15,468 nt of DNA from positions 1-15,468 of the forward strand of contig JAJYJA010000045.1 of the NCBI GenBank assembly GCA_021789795.1. The letters are read 5' to 3'. Positions 1 to 8,001 of the stretch are shown here, piece by piece. The translations under genes and the position numbers were made by a program. This DNA is from Deltaproteobacteria bacterium. GTDB taxonomy: Bacteria; Desulfobacterota; Desulfobulbia; Desulfobulbales; VMSU01. Each line of letters starts with the position of its first letter. Position 1 is the first letter of the stretch. Below the pieces are notes generated by a model. That model was not told the origin of the DNA and searched no databases. It worked only from the letters and a program-made list of their open reading frames with translations.

Positions 1-1504
1 CCACCGCCGACTCCACGGCGTCGCAGGGCCGCCAGACCTGCATGTTGGGGATCATCCTCAGGGTGGCGGCCTGCTCCACCGGCTGATGGGTGGGGCCGTC
101 CTCGCCCAGGCCGATGGAGTCGTGGGTGAAGACGAAGATGCCCTGCACCTTCATCAGGGCCGCCATGCGCAGGGCGTTTCGGGCATACTCGGAGAACATC
201 AGGAAGGTGGCGCCGTAGGGGATGAAGCCGCCGTGCAGGGCCAGGCCGTTCATGATCGCCGCCATCCCGAACTCCCGCACCCCGAAGTGGAGGTAGTTGC
301 CATCCGCCTCGGCGCCGATGTTTTTGCTGCCCTGCCACCAGGTGAGGTTGGAGCCGGCCAGATCCGCCGAGCCGCCGATAAGTTCCGGCAGCAGGGGGCC
401 GAAGCCGTTTAGGGCGTTCTGGGAGGCCTTGCGGGTAGCCACCTTTTCCGCCTTGGCGTTGACCGCCGCGACGAAGGCCGCCGCCCCCTCTTGCCAGTGG
501 GCGGGCAGCTCGCCGGCCAGCCGGCGTTCGAGCTCCGCGGCCAGGGCCGGATAGGCCTCCTGGTAGCGGGCGAAACGCGTCTCCCAGTCCACCTCGCGCT
601 GCTGACCCTTGGCCTTGGCGTTCCAGCCCTGGTAAACCTCGGCCGGGATCTCGAAGGGCGGCTGCGGCCAGCCGATGGCCTGGCGGGTCAAGGCGATTTC
701 GGCCTCGCCCAGGGGCGAGCCGTGGCACTCCTCCTTGCCCTGCTTGTTGGGCGAGCCCCAGCCGATCACGGTCTGGCAGCAGAGGAGACTGGGCCGGTCT
801 TTCATCTCCCGGGCCGCGAGGATCGCCCGCCGCACCGCCTCCGGGTCGTGGCCGTCGATGCGGGGGATGACGTGCCAGCCGTAGGCCGCGAAGCGCTCCG
901 GGGTGTGGTCGGTGAACCAGCCCTTGACCTCGCCGTCGATGCTGATGCCGTTGTCGTCGTAGAAGGCGATGAGCTTGCCCAGTTTCAGGGTGCCGGCCAG
1001 GGAACAGGCCTCGTGGGAAATGCCCTCCATCAGGCAGCCGTCACCCATAAAGACGTAGGTGTGGTGGTCGATGATCGTATGCCCCTCCCGGTTGAACTGG
1101 GCCGCCAGGGTCTTCTCGGCGATGGCCATGCCCACCGCGTTGGCGATCCCCTGGCCCAAGGGGCCGGTGGTGGTCTCCACCCCGGGGGTGTAACCGTACT
1201 CCGGGTGTCCCGGGGTCTTGGAGTGTAACTGGCGGAAATTTTTAATATCCTCGATGTCCAGCTCATAGCCGCTCAAGTGCAGCAGGGCGTAGAGCAGCAT
1301 GGAGCCGTGGCCGTTGGAGAGCACGAAGCGGTCGCGGTTGGCCCACTTGGGGTTCAAGGGGTTGTGCATCAGAAAGTCGTTCCACAGCACCTCGGCGATG
1401 TCGGCCATGCCCAGGGGGGCGCCGGGGTGGCCGGACTTGGCCTTCTGAATGGCGTCCATGCTTAGGGCGCGGATGGCGTTGGCGAGGCGGCGGCGATCGG
1501 TCAT
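1..1504 (-). CDS. tkt: Transketolase, C-terminal part cut off by window edge
   Basis: Thiamine-diphosphate enzyme of the pentose phosphate pathway that moves two-carbon ketol units between sugar phosphates in the cytoplasm. About 501 residues are visible of a usual ~660. The reading begins MTDRRRLANAIRALSMDAIQ. The family landmarks appear in order: SGHPGAP (His26), SNGHGSML (His66), the ThDP/metal motif GDGCLMEG at about 154-161, then the pyrimidine-domain segment HFGVREFGM with the catalytic glutamate, and HDSIGLGEDGPTHQPVEQ close to the edge. The C-terminal domain lies outside the window. Start: ATG at 1502-1504 with a TGGAG about ten bases upstream. It follows the LptE-like gene by 55 bases on the same strand and may be the last gene of that run. 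Identification is secure; the assignment to tkt rather than a paralogue rests on full-length family motifs. Confidence 0.97.
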   Translation of the reverse strand, partial: MTDRRRLANAIRALSMDAIQKAKSGHPGAPLGMADIAEVLWNDFLMHNPLNPKWANRDRFVLSNGHGSMLLYALLHLSGYELDIEDIKNFRQLHSKTPGHPEYGYTPGVETTTGPLGQGIANAVGMAIAEKTLAAQFNREGHTIIDHHTYVFMGDGCLMEGISHEACSLAGTLKLGKLIAFYDDNGISIDGEVKGWFTDHTPERFAAYGWHVIPRIDGHDPEAVRRAILAAREMKDRPSLLCCQTVIGWGSPNKQGKEECHGSPLGEAEIALTRQAIGWPQPPFEIPAEVYQGWNAKAKGQQREVDWETRFARYQEAYPALAAELERRLAGELPAHWQEGAAAFVAAVNAKAEKVATRKASQNALNGFGPLLPELIGGSADLAGSNLTWWQGSKNIGAEADGNYLHFGVREFGMAAIMNGLALHGGFIPYGATFLMFSEYARNALRMAALMKVQGIFVFTHDSIGLGEDGPTHQPVEQAATLRMIPNMQVWRPCDAVESAV

Positions 1505-1559
1505 CGTGGGGTCTCCAGGGGTTTTGACGTTTGGCGGGTTCGGGCCGCGGACGGGCCGG

Positions 1560-2141
1560 TTACGGCTCTTTGGGTTCACCCGCCCTGGTCATCTTGAGCA
1601 GTTGCAGGTAGATCTCTTCTGCGAAGTCGTCGGCGATCTTGTTTAGGGCCGTCCGGCGGTTGGCCTGAAGCTGCAGGGGATCCTGGGTCATGTAGAAGGT
1701 CTCCTGGCGCTGGGCCGACTTGCGCTCCCAGACGATCTTGCCGGTCTTGACCTCCTTGATGGCGAAGCTCACCGTCAGATCGGCCCGGCCCTCGATGCCT
1801 TCCTGGTAAGCCCCGAAGGAGATCTCGGGCAGGTTTAGGCGGTCGATGCTGCCAATCAGCTCATAATCGGCGCTGGCCGGGGAGTCGGTAAGGCTGATGA
1901 GCGGGCTCCGGCGCAGCCAGTCGGACTGGTCTTGGTAGAAGGTGTTGTCCAGGCCGACCTCGGTGGTGCGGTTCTTCCACATCTGGTGGTAGAGCCGGAT
2001 ATGGTGGCCGCCGCTTTCGGCGTAGGGGTTGTGATAGCCGCAGCCGTAGGTGAGGACGAGCAGGAACCCCAGGAGCAACGCCAACCATAGGCTGGTTGTT
2101 TCCTGGCTAATTATCTTTATTTTGCCTTGATTGCGCTTCAT
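1560..2141 (-). CDS. lptE: LptE-like LPS-assembly lipoprotein
   Basis: Probable outer-membrane lipoprotein that plugs the LptD barrel and helps insert lipopolysaccharide into the outer leaflet. The 193-residue protein has a charged N-terminus (MKRNQGKIK), a hydrophobic stretch at about 17-32 (LWLALLLGFLLVL) and then TYGC with Cys34 followed by GYHNPY. That resembles a lipoprotein signal peptide, though the lipobox is weak (T and Y at -3 and -2). The mature part has the LptE pattern: an early beta segment, a middle part reading YELIGSIDRL, then VSFAIKEVKTGKIVWERKS and a C-terminal helix. Position is strong support: leuS-lptE is the order in many Gram-negatives, including E. coli, and here leuS ends nine bases before this ATG. 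The Shine-Dalgarno sequence is poor, suggesting coupling to leuS. No downstream holA is seen; tkt follows instead. Confidence 0.8.
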   Translation of the reverse strand: MKRNQGKIKIISQETTSLWLALLLGFLLVLTYGCGYHNPYAESGGHHIRLYHQMWKNRTTEVGLDNTFYQDQSDWLRRSPLISLTDSPASADYELIGSIDRLNLPEISFGAYQEGIEGRADLTVSFAIKEVKTGKIVWERKSAQRQETFYMTQDPLQLQANRRTALNKIADDFAEEIYLQLLKMTRAGEPKEP

Positions 2142-2150
2142 GACCGGGCG

Positions 2151-4607
2151 TCAGACCACGATGTTGACCAACTTGTCCGGCACCACGATCAGCTTGCGCA
2201 CCGTCCGCCCTTCCAGATATTTGGCCGCCCGCTCGTCGGCCAGGGCCAGGGCCTTCACCGCCTCGGGGTCGGCGCCGACCGGGGCCTGGAGCCGGCTCCT
2301 GACCTTGCCGTTGATCTGGATGACGATGGTTGCCTCCTCCTCCTGCGCCAGTTGGGGATCGGACACCGGCCACGGCTCCCGGTCGAGCTGGCCCTGATGC
2401 CCGCGCCGTTGCCACAGCTCGGCGGCGAGATGCGGGGTCATGGGGGAGAGCAGCTTGATCACCGTGTCGATGGCCTCCCCGGCCACCGCCGGGTGTATCG
2501 GCTCCTGGCCGGTCAGGGTGTTGATCAGCTCCATGACCGTGCTGATGCAGGTGTTGAAGTGGAAGTTGTTCTCAATGTCGGCGGAGAATTTTTGGATCGT
2601 CTGATGTGTCTTGCGCCGCACCAGGCGGCTGGCCGGATCAAGCCCGGAGGGCGGCGGCTGACCGTCCGCCGGGCCCAGGCTCAAGGCCAGGCGGTAGAGC
2701 CGGGTCAGGAAGCGGGAGGCGCCCTCCACCCCCTGGTCGCTCCACTCCAGATCCCGCTCCGGCGGGGCGGCGAACAGGCTGAACAGGCGGACGGTGTCGG
2801 CCCCGTACTGGCGCACCAGGGTGTCGGGATCGACCACGTTGCCCTTGGACTTGCTCATCTTGGTGCCGTCCTTGATTACCATGCCCTGGGTCAGCAGGTT
2901 GGTGAACGGCTCGTCGATGGCCAGGTAGCCCACGTCACGCATGGCCTTGGTGAAGAAACGGGCGTAGAGGAGATGCAAGATGGCGTGCTCCACCCCGCCG
3001 ATGTACTGATCCACCGGCAGCCAGTAGCGGGCCGCCCCGGGCTCGACCATACCTCCGGCAAACTTGGGCGAGGTGTAGCGGGCGAAGTACCAGGAGGACT
3101 CGACAAAGGTGTCTAAGGTGTCGGTCTCCCGGCGGGCCGGGCCGCCGCAGACCGGGCAGGTGGTTTGGTAAAAGCTTTGCAGGGTGTGGAGCGGCGACTT
3201 GCCGGAGGCGTCGAACTCGACCTCGGTGGGCAGGGTCACCGGCAGCTCGGAGAGGGGCACCGGCTGCACCCCGCACCGCTCGCACTCCAGCATCGGAATG
3301 GGGGTGCCCCAGTAGCGCTGGCGGGAGACCCCCCAGTCCCGCAGCCTAAAGGTGATCTGGGCCTTGCCGAAGCCCTTGGCCTCCGCCTGGCCGATGATCG
3401 CCGCCTTGGCGGCCTCGCTTTCCAGGCCGGTGAACTTGCCGGAAGCGACCAGCACCCCCGGCCCCTCGTAGGCGGCGTCGGCGGGCGGGGCGTCCGTCAG
3501 GGGCCGGATAACCTGTTTCACCGGCAGCCCGTATTTGGTGGCGAACTCGTAGTCCCGCTGGTCGTGGGCCGGCACCGCCATCACCGCCCCGGTGCCGTAC
3601 TCCATGAGCACGAAGTTGGCGGCGTAGATCGGCAGCCGCTCGCCGGTGAAGGGGTTGAGGGCGTACCCGCCGGTGAACACCCCCGCCTTGTCGAGCACGT
3701 CCTCGTAGTTGGCCCGCTGCCTGGCGTTTTTGGTCTCCTCGGCAAAGGCCCGCACTGCCTGGGCCTGGCCGTTTTTCTGGCCGAGGGCCTCGACCAGGGG
3801 GTGTTCCGGGGCGACGGACATGAAGGTGGCCCCGAAGATGGTGTCGGGTCGGGTGGTGAAGATGGTGAGGGGTTGACTCTGGCCCTCGACCGGGAAGTCG
3901 ATTAAGGCGCCGGTGCTCTTGCCGATCCAGTTGCGCTGCATGTTGCGCACCTTCTCCGGCCAGCCGGGCAGGCGGTCGAGTTCCGCCAAGAGCTCCTCGG
4001 CGTAGTCGGTGATCTTGAAGAACCAGCCGTTCATCTCCCGGGGCAGGACCTTGGTGTCGCAGCGCCAGCAGAGGCCGTTATCGACCTGCTCGTTGGCCAG
4101 CACCGTCTGGCAGGGCTCGCACCAGTTGACGGTGGTCTGCTTGCGGTAGATCAGCCCCCGCTTGAACAGCTCGATGAACAGGCCCTGCTCCCAGCGGTAG
4201 TAGTCACGGTCGCAGGTGGCCAGTTCCCGGCCCCAGTCGTAGCTAAATCCCATCCGCTTGAGCTGGCGGCGCATGTAGTCGATGTTGTCGTAGGTCCAGG
4301 CGGCGGGGTGGGTGCGGTGCTTGACGGCGGCGTTTTCGGCCGGCAGGCCGAAGGCGTCCCAGCCCATGGGATGCAGGACGTTGGCGCCGCGCATCCGCTG
4401 GTAGCGGGCGATGACGTCGCCGATGGTGTAGTTTCTGACATGCCCCATGTGGATCCGGCCCGAGGGGTAGGGGAACATCTCCAGGAGGTAATACTTGGGC
4501 CGGGCCGGGTCTTCCTGGCAGGCGTAGCGGGAGTCGTCCCGCCAGATCGTCTGCCATCTTTCCTCGATGGCGGCGAAGTCGTATTCGATGCTCTCGTCAA
4601 TGCGCAT
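2151..4607 (-). CDS. leuS: Leucyl-tRNA synthetase
   Basis: Class Ia aminoacyl-tRNA synthetase that charges tRNA-Leu in the cytoplasm. It has 818 residues, a little short of the roughly 860 common in bacteria. The HIGH motif is HMGH at 53-56 within GRIHMGHVRNYTIGD, and KMSKS is at 583-587 (GTKMSKSKGN). The CP1 editing domain is present: TTRPDTIFG at 251-259 and GTGAVMAVPAHDQRD around 338-352, with the editing aspartate at 349. Two cysteine-pair groups (C163/C166 with C180/C183, and CERC near 442 with CPVC near 484) look like zinc ribbons. The ATG at 4605-4607 leads straight into the usual N-terminus (YDFAAIEERWQ). dnaB ends 30 bases upstream and the LptE-like gene starts nine bases downstream, so all three are probably one transcript. 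Confidence 0.99.
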   Translation of the reverse strand: MRIDESIEYDFAAIEERWQTIWRDDSRYACQEDPARPKYYLLEMFPYPSGRIHMGHVRNYTIGDVIARYQRMRGANVLHPMGWDAFGLPAENAAVKHRTHPAAWTYDNIDYMRRQLKRMGFSYDWGRELATCDRDYYRWEQGLFIELFKRGLIYRKQTTVNWCEPCQTVLANEQVDNGLCWRCDTKVLPREMNGWFFKITDYAEELLAELDRLPGWPEKVRNMQRNWIGKSTGALIDFPVEGQSQPLTIFTTRPDTIFGATFMSVAPEHPLVEALGQKNGQAQAVRAFAEETKNARQRANYEDVLDKAGVFTGGYALNPFTGERLPIYAANFVLMEYGTGAVMAVPAHDQRDYEFATKYGLPVKQVIRPLTDAPPADAAYEGPGVLVASGKFTGLESEAAKAAIIGQAEAKGFGKAQITFRLRDWGVSRQRYWGTPIPMLECERCGVQPVPLSELPVTLPTEVEFDASGKSPLHTLQSFYQTTCPVCGGPARRETDTLDTFVESSWYFARYTSPKFAGGMVEPGAARYWLPVDQYIGGVEHAILHLLYARFFTKAMRDVGYLAIDEPFTNLLTQGMVIKDGTKMSKSKGNVVDPDTLVRQYGADTVRLFSLFAAPPERDLEWSDQGVEGASRFLTRLYRLALSLGPADGQPPPSGLDPASRLVRRKTHQTIQKFSADIENNFHFNTCISTVMELINTLTGQEPIHPAVAGEAIDTVIKLLSPMTPHLAAELWQRRGHQGQLDREPWPVSDPQLAQEEEATIVIQINGKVRSRLQAPVGADPEAVKALALADERAAKYLEGRTVRKLIVVPDKLVNIVV

Positions 4608-4637
4608 GGGTATGGAGTGGTGGTTGTCCGCCCGGCG

Positions 4638-6020
4638 TTATTGGTTCACGGGCGGCGGCTGGTAATCCTGCCGGGCCAGGGGCTCGAAGGTGGTGATGGC
4701 GTTCAGGAAGGCCAGTTCCACGGTGCCGATGGGGCCGTTACGCTGCTTGCCGATGATCACCTCGGCGATGCCCCGGCGGGGGTTGTCGGGCGACTTGTTA
4801 TATACCTCATCCCGGTAGATGAAGCAAATCACATCCGCGTCCTGCTCGATGGCCCCGGATTCGCGCAGGTCGGAGAGCTGGGGCCGTTTGTCGGTGCGGC
4901 TCTCCAGGCTGCGGTTGAGCTGGGAGAGGGCGATCACCGGCAGGTGCAGCTCCTTGGCCATCGCCTTGAGCGACCGGGAGATCTCGCTGATCTCCTGCTC
5001 GCGGCTGTCGGTGTGGCGCTGGCCGCGCATCAGTTGCAGGTAATCGACCACCACCAGGCCGATGTGGTGCTCGGACTTCAGGCGCCTGGTCTTGGCCCGC
5101 ATCTCCAGTACCGAGATGGCCGGGGTGTCGTCGATGAAGATGGGGGCCTTGGCCAGCATCCCGGTGGCCCGCACCAGCTTGGGCCAGTCGTGCTCGCTGA
5201 GCCGGCCGGTACGCAGGCGACTGGAATCGACCCGGCTGATCGAGCACAACATGCGCATCGCCAGTTGCTCTTTCGCCATCTCCAGGCTGAAGACCGCCGC
5301 CGGGGTCTTGAAGAGGAGGGCGGCGTTCTGCACCAGGTTCATGGCGAAGGCGGTCTTGCCCATGCTGGGTCGGCCGGCGACGATGATCAGATCCGAGGGT
5401 TGCAGGCCGGCGGTGAGCTTGTCGAAGTCGTCGTAGCCGCTGGGCACCCCGGTGATGTGCTCCTGTCGCTCGGCCAGCTTCTCGATGTAGGCGAAGGCGG
5501 CCTTGACCACCTCGCCCATGGGCGCGAAGGCCTGGTTGCTCTTGGCGCTCGAGATGTCGAAGATCCGCTGCTCGGCGCCGTCGAGCAGGAGTTCGATCTC
5601 GTCCTGCTCCTCGTAGCAACGGCCGGCGATCTCGCTGGTGGCCTTGATGAGCTGACGCAGGACGCTCTTGTCGCGGACGATCCGGGCGTAGTGGGTGATG
5701 TTGCTCGCCACCGGCACGATGTCGGCCAGGCCGGCGAGGTAGGCGGCGCCGCCGATCTCCTCCAGCCGGTTTGCGGCTTGCAGTTGGTTGGCGACCGTGA
5801 CCAGGTCCAGGGGCTCGGTGCGGGAAAACAGGGTGAGCATGGCCCCGAAGATGGTCTGGTGGGCCGGGCGGTAGAAGTCGTCGGGTTTTAAGAGGTCGGC
5901 GACCTTGTCGATGGCGCCTGGGGCCAGGAGGAGCGAGCCCAAAACGCCCTGTTCCGCCTCGATGTTTTGCGGAGGGAGGCGGCTAAGGGCGGAAGAAGCG
6001 GCGGAGGGGGCGGGTACCAT
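4638..6020 (-). CDS. dnaB: Replicative DNA helicase DnaB
   Basis: Hexameric 5'-3' helicase that unwinds DNA at the replication fork and interacts with primase. The N-terminal domain begins with the typical PPQNIEAEQGVLGSLL. The RecA-like C-terminal domain has Walker A GRPSMGKT at about 216-223 and Walker B LVVVDYLQLM at about 322-331, followed by the SREQEISEISRSLKAMAKEL and DLRESGAIEQDADV segments. The length of 460 residues is normal. I chose the ATG at 6018-6020. A GTG at 6075-6077 in the same frame would add 19 residues; neither has a convincing ribosome-binding site, so the start is uncertain. There is no intein. It lies downstream of rplI as in many bacteria, but 369 bases of repeat-rich DNA intervene, and leuS follows 30 bases later. 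Confidence 0.97.
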   Translation of the reverse strand: MVPAPSAASSALSRLPPQNIEAEQGVLGSLLLAPGAIDKVADLLKPDDFYRPAHQTIFGAMLTLFSRTEPLDLVTVANQLQAANRLEEIGGAAYLAGLADIVPVASNITHYARIVRDKSVLRQLIKATSEIAGRCYEEQDEIELLLDGAEQRIFDISSAKSNQAFAPMGEVVKAAFAYIEKLAERQEHITGVPSGYDDFDKLTAGLQPSDLIIVAGRPSMGKTAFAMNLVQNAALLFKTPAAVFSLEMAKEQLAMRMLCSISRVDSSRLRTGRLSEHDWPKLVRATGMLAKAPIFIDDTPAISVLEMRAKTRRLKSEHHIGLVVVDYLQLMRGQRHTDSREQEISEISRSLKAMAKELHLPVIALSQLNRSLESRTDKRPQLSDLRESGAIEQDADVICFIYRDEVYNKSPDNPRRGIAEVIIGKQRNGPIGTVELAFLNAITTFEPLARQDYQPPPVNQ

Positions 6021-6162
6021 AGGGCAGCGATCCGGGGCTAAGTATAAACGGCAACCTGCCGCCGCAAGCGGTGCCACGTCTGGCGCCTGGGGCCGTCAAG
6101 ACCCGTAGTTCGCCGCCCCGTCGGCCCGGCGCGGGGCCGGGGAACTCGTCTCTTGGCGACCG

Positions 6163-6195
6163 TCCGGCCCTCGCCGTTGCAGGGCAAGGGCCGGA
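6163..6195. other. GC-rich hairpin upstream of dnaB
   Basis: Inverted repeat with arms TCCGGCCCT (6163-6171) and AGGGCCGGA (6187-6195). Three more pairs extend the stem after one mismatch, leaving a seven-base loop. It lies between the palindromic element and dnaB, in the probable dnaB leader. No T-tract follows on either strand, so it is not a classical intrinsic terminator; a processing or attenuation structure is possible. Confidence 0.4.
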
Positions 6196-6207
6196 GGTGG
6201 TTTGAAA

Positions 6208-6377
6208 ACTTCGCTGTAACTATACCAGCCGCGCCCCATCTGCTTGGTCACCAGCCGGCTCACATACCAAAAGTATAGCTCGCCGGCTGGTTTCGCGCAT
6301 CTGGGGCGCGGCTGGATAGTTACGGCCCCCAGCCGGTGACAATGCTGCGGCACTAAGCTGGATAGTTACATTTCGCT
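6208..6377. mobile_element. MITE-like inverted-repeat element with 8-bp flanking repeats
   Basis: A 154-bp non-coding element (6216-6369) in the rplI-dnaB gap. The left end begins GTAACTATACCAGC and the right end finishes GCTGGATAGTTAC, forming terminal inverted repeats. The flanking 8-mers, ACTTCGCT (6208-6215) and ATTTCGCT (6370-6377), match at seven of eight positions, as expected for a target-site duplication. A second copy of the right end lies inside, at 6311-6323. With the left end it makes a 23-base inverted repeat (6216-6238 against 6302-6323) that differs by one extra base. A further nested pair, ACCAGCCGGC (about 6250-6259) and GCCGGCTGGT (about 6282-6291), sits within. Ends starting GTAA plus 8-bp duplications are typical of IS66-family insertion sequences, so a deletion derivative mobilised by such an element is my inference. 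No transposase is in the window. It was probably inserted after the operon was established. Confidence 0.65.
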
Positions 6378-6389
6378 GGCCCTGGGCCC

Positions 6390-6839
6390 TTACTCGGCCA
6401 GGGGAACGATGTTCACCTTCAGCTTGGCCAACACCTGGTAGCCGACCTTGACGGTGACCTCGGTCTCGCCCACCCGCTTGATCGGCTCGTCTAAGACGAT
6501 CTTGCGCCGGTCGATGACCAACCCCTGCTCGGCCAGGCGGTCGGCCAGGTCGCTGGAGGTCACCGAGCCGTAGAGCTTGTTCTCCTCGCCCACCCGCTTC
6601 TCGATGGTCAGGGCCTGGGCCTCGATCCGCTTGGCGATGGATTCGGCATCCTGGCGCTGCTGCTGCTTGCGGGCCTCGATGGCCACCTTCTCGACTTCGA
6701 GCCGGGCGAGATTGCCCTTGCTGGCGGAAATGGCCAGGCCCTGGGGCATGAGGAAATTACGGCCATACCCCGGCTTGACTTTAACGACATCGCCTTCCTC
6801 GCCTAGATTGTCAACGTTTTGTTTTAAGATCAATTGCAT
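6390..6839 (-). CDS. rplI: 50S ribosomal protein L9
   Basis: Large-subunit ribosomal protein that binds 23S rRNA near the base of the L1 stalk and helps maintain reading frame. It is 149 residues, the usual length. The N-terminal domain contains the L9 signature (MQLILKQNVDNLGEEGDVV followed by KVKPGYGRNFLMPQGLA). A long charged linker helix runs from about residue 45 to 75 (EVEKVAIEARKQQQRQDAES), and the C-terminal RNA-binding domain contains LYGSVTSSDLADRL. An in-frame ATG 90 bases upstream exists, but ATG 6837-6839 is chosen because it has a GAGG about eight bases upstream and gives the conserved N-terminus. The gene follows the DUF2232 gene by 148 bases. Its stop codon lies just past the right border of the palindromic element, so that element falls directly in its 3' untranslated region. 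Confidence 0.98.
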   Translation of the reverse strand: MQLILKQNVDNLGEEGDVVKVKPGYGRNFLMPQGLAISASKGNLARLEVEKVAIEARKQQQRQDAESIAKRIEAQALTIEKRVGEENKLYGSVTSSDLADRLAEQGLVIDRRKIVLDEPIKRVGETEVTVKVGYQVLAKLKVNIVPLAE

Positions 6840-6987
6840 GGTTACGCCTCGTGATGAAGTGTTTTTTAGTTGCAAGAAGATAGTGAGGTGTTTTCCGCCC
6901 GGTGTCCAGCCCGAATCTTCCGGGGGCACCCGAAGTTCAGCGACCTTTGGGATGCAAGGTGCGGGAATGACCTGGCGCCCCCTGGTC

Positions 6988-7941
6988 TTAGGCCATCAGA
7001 TCTTGTCCCCTGCCGCCGGCCCCCTGTTTTCTAAATTCCGCCCAGACATCGGCTAGGCCGAGCAGGGCCAGAAGGATGAAGCCGTAGGCCTGAATGACCA
7101 GAAAAAACAAGATCAGCCCCCGGATCGGGTTGGGCATCGACCACCGGCGGCAGAGGTGATTAAAGACATCGAACCCCTGCATACCGTAGAGGGTGACGGT
7201 GACGATCATCAGATTCATGCCGATCAGGCCCGCCCGGCCGGGCACGAACAGGGCGCTACCCGCCACGATGAACACCCATACCAGGGGAAAGGGCAGCCGT
7301 CCATCCCCCGCGTCTTCCCAGGTGACTCCGGACTCGGTCTTGCCGAGCAGCCAGTTGGCCAGGGTCATGTTCAGCCAGACGACAAAGACGGTCATGGTGG
7401 CCAACAGCCCGGGCAGGATCTTGGGGATCAGCTCACGCCCTCGGTCGATGGCGGCCCGCAACTCCGCCTGCACGTCTAAGGAGACATCCGGGCCCTTGCT
7501 GTAGGTCTGGTAGGCCCCGGACAGGCCCTGATCGATCTGGTCGAGCAACTCGCGGTATATGTTGCCGTGGCTGACAACGCTGACCAATAGGCCGATCCCC
7601 AGCCAGGAAAGGGCCAGGGCGACGGCACCTTGCAGCAGGGAGCCGTAGAAGGCCTCCCGGCGCTTGAGTCCCCGGGTCAGCACCAGCCCCGCCGGCAGCA
7701 GACTCGCCGAAAGCAGCAGGATGGGCAGGCCACCGGTCAACAGCGAGATGCCGCCCGCGATCAGCACCGCCTGGAAGATAATCCGGGCGGCCTTTGCCGG
7801 CCCGTGCACCACCGGCAGACAGATTACCGGCAGGGGGGCGAGGAAGAACATCCAGGCCGTGCCCGGCGACAGGGTCGGCAATACCAGCAGGATCGCGCTT
7901 AGCAGGACGCCGCGCCAGTGCTCTCGGTCAAGGTTGGGCAC
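6988..7941 (-). CDS. DUF2232 (YybS-like) polytopic membrane protein
   Basis: Integral inner-membrane protein of 317 residues and unknown biochemical role. Hydrophobic segments lie at about 10-24, 28-45, 54-90 (probably two helices), 99-123, 172-196, 218-256 (two) and 273-297. A soluble stretch at about 125-170 (YRELLDQIDQGL to AAIDRGRELI) is probably one loop. The C-terminal pattern, PNPIRGLILFFLVIQAYGF then LLALLGLADVWAEFRK, is what I associate with the DUF2232 family, whose genes often sit between rpsR and rplI in Desulfobacterota and near the same genes in Bacillus (YybS). The start is GTG at 7939-7941 with GAGGA about eleven bases upstream. It is 60 bases behind rpsR and 148 ahead of rplI, so it is likely co-transcribed with ribosomal-protein genes. 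The family call rests on context plus membrane pattern, not a search. Confidence 0.83.
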   Translation of the reverse strand: MPNLDREHWRGVLLSAILLVLPTLSPGTAWMFFLAPLPVICLPVVHGPAKAARIIFQAVLIAGGISLLTGGLPILLLSASLLPAGLVLTRGLKRREAFYGSLLQGAVALALSWLGIGLLVSVVSHGNIYRELLDQIDQGLSGAYQTYSKGPDVSLDVQAELRAAIDRGRELIPKILPGLLATMTVFVVWLNMTLANWLLGKTESGVTWEDAGDGRLPFPLVWVFIVAGSALFVPGRAGLIGMNLMIVTVTLYGMQGFDVFNHLCRRWSMPNPIRGLILFFLVIQAYGFILLALLGLADVWAEFRKQGAGGRGQDLMA

Positions 7942-8001
7942 GGATTATGTCGTCCTCGGCGCTGGGAATAGGCCTTAGATGCCCGCGCAAAAGGGGGCGT
8001 C

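Noticed and set aside
2127..3116. 329-residue plus-strand frame opposite leuS
   Set aside because: Shadow frame over the leuS C-terminal half, no recognisable motif.
4308..5891. 527-residue plus-strand frame antisense to dnaB and leuS
   Set aside because: Shadow of GC-rich coding sequence; it spans two well-identified genes and has low-complexity G/D/V/H-rich composition with no motif.
4638..6020. Intein in dnaB
   Set aside because: Walker A to Walker B spacing and total length are those of an uninterrupted DnaB.
6096..6353. 85-residue reading frame on the minus strand across the rplI-dnaB gap
   Set aside because: It runs through the inverted-repeat element and GC-rich hairpin, has no recognisable domain, and mirrors the palindrome rather than protein-like sequence.
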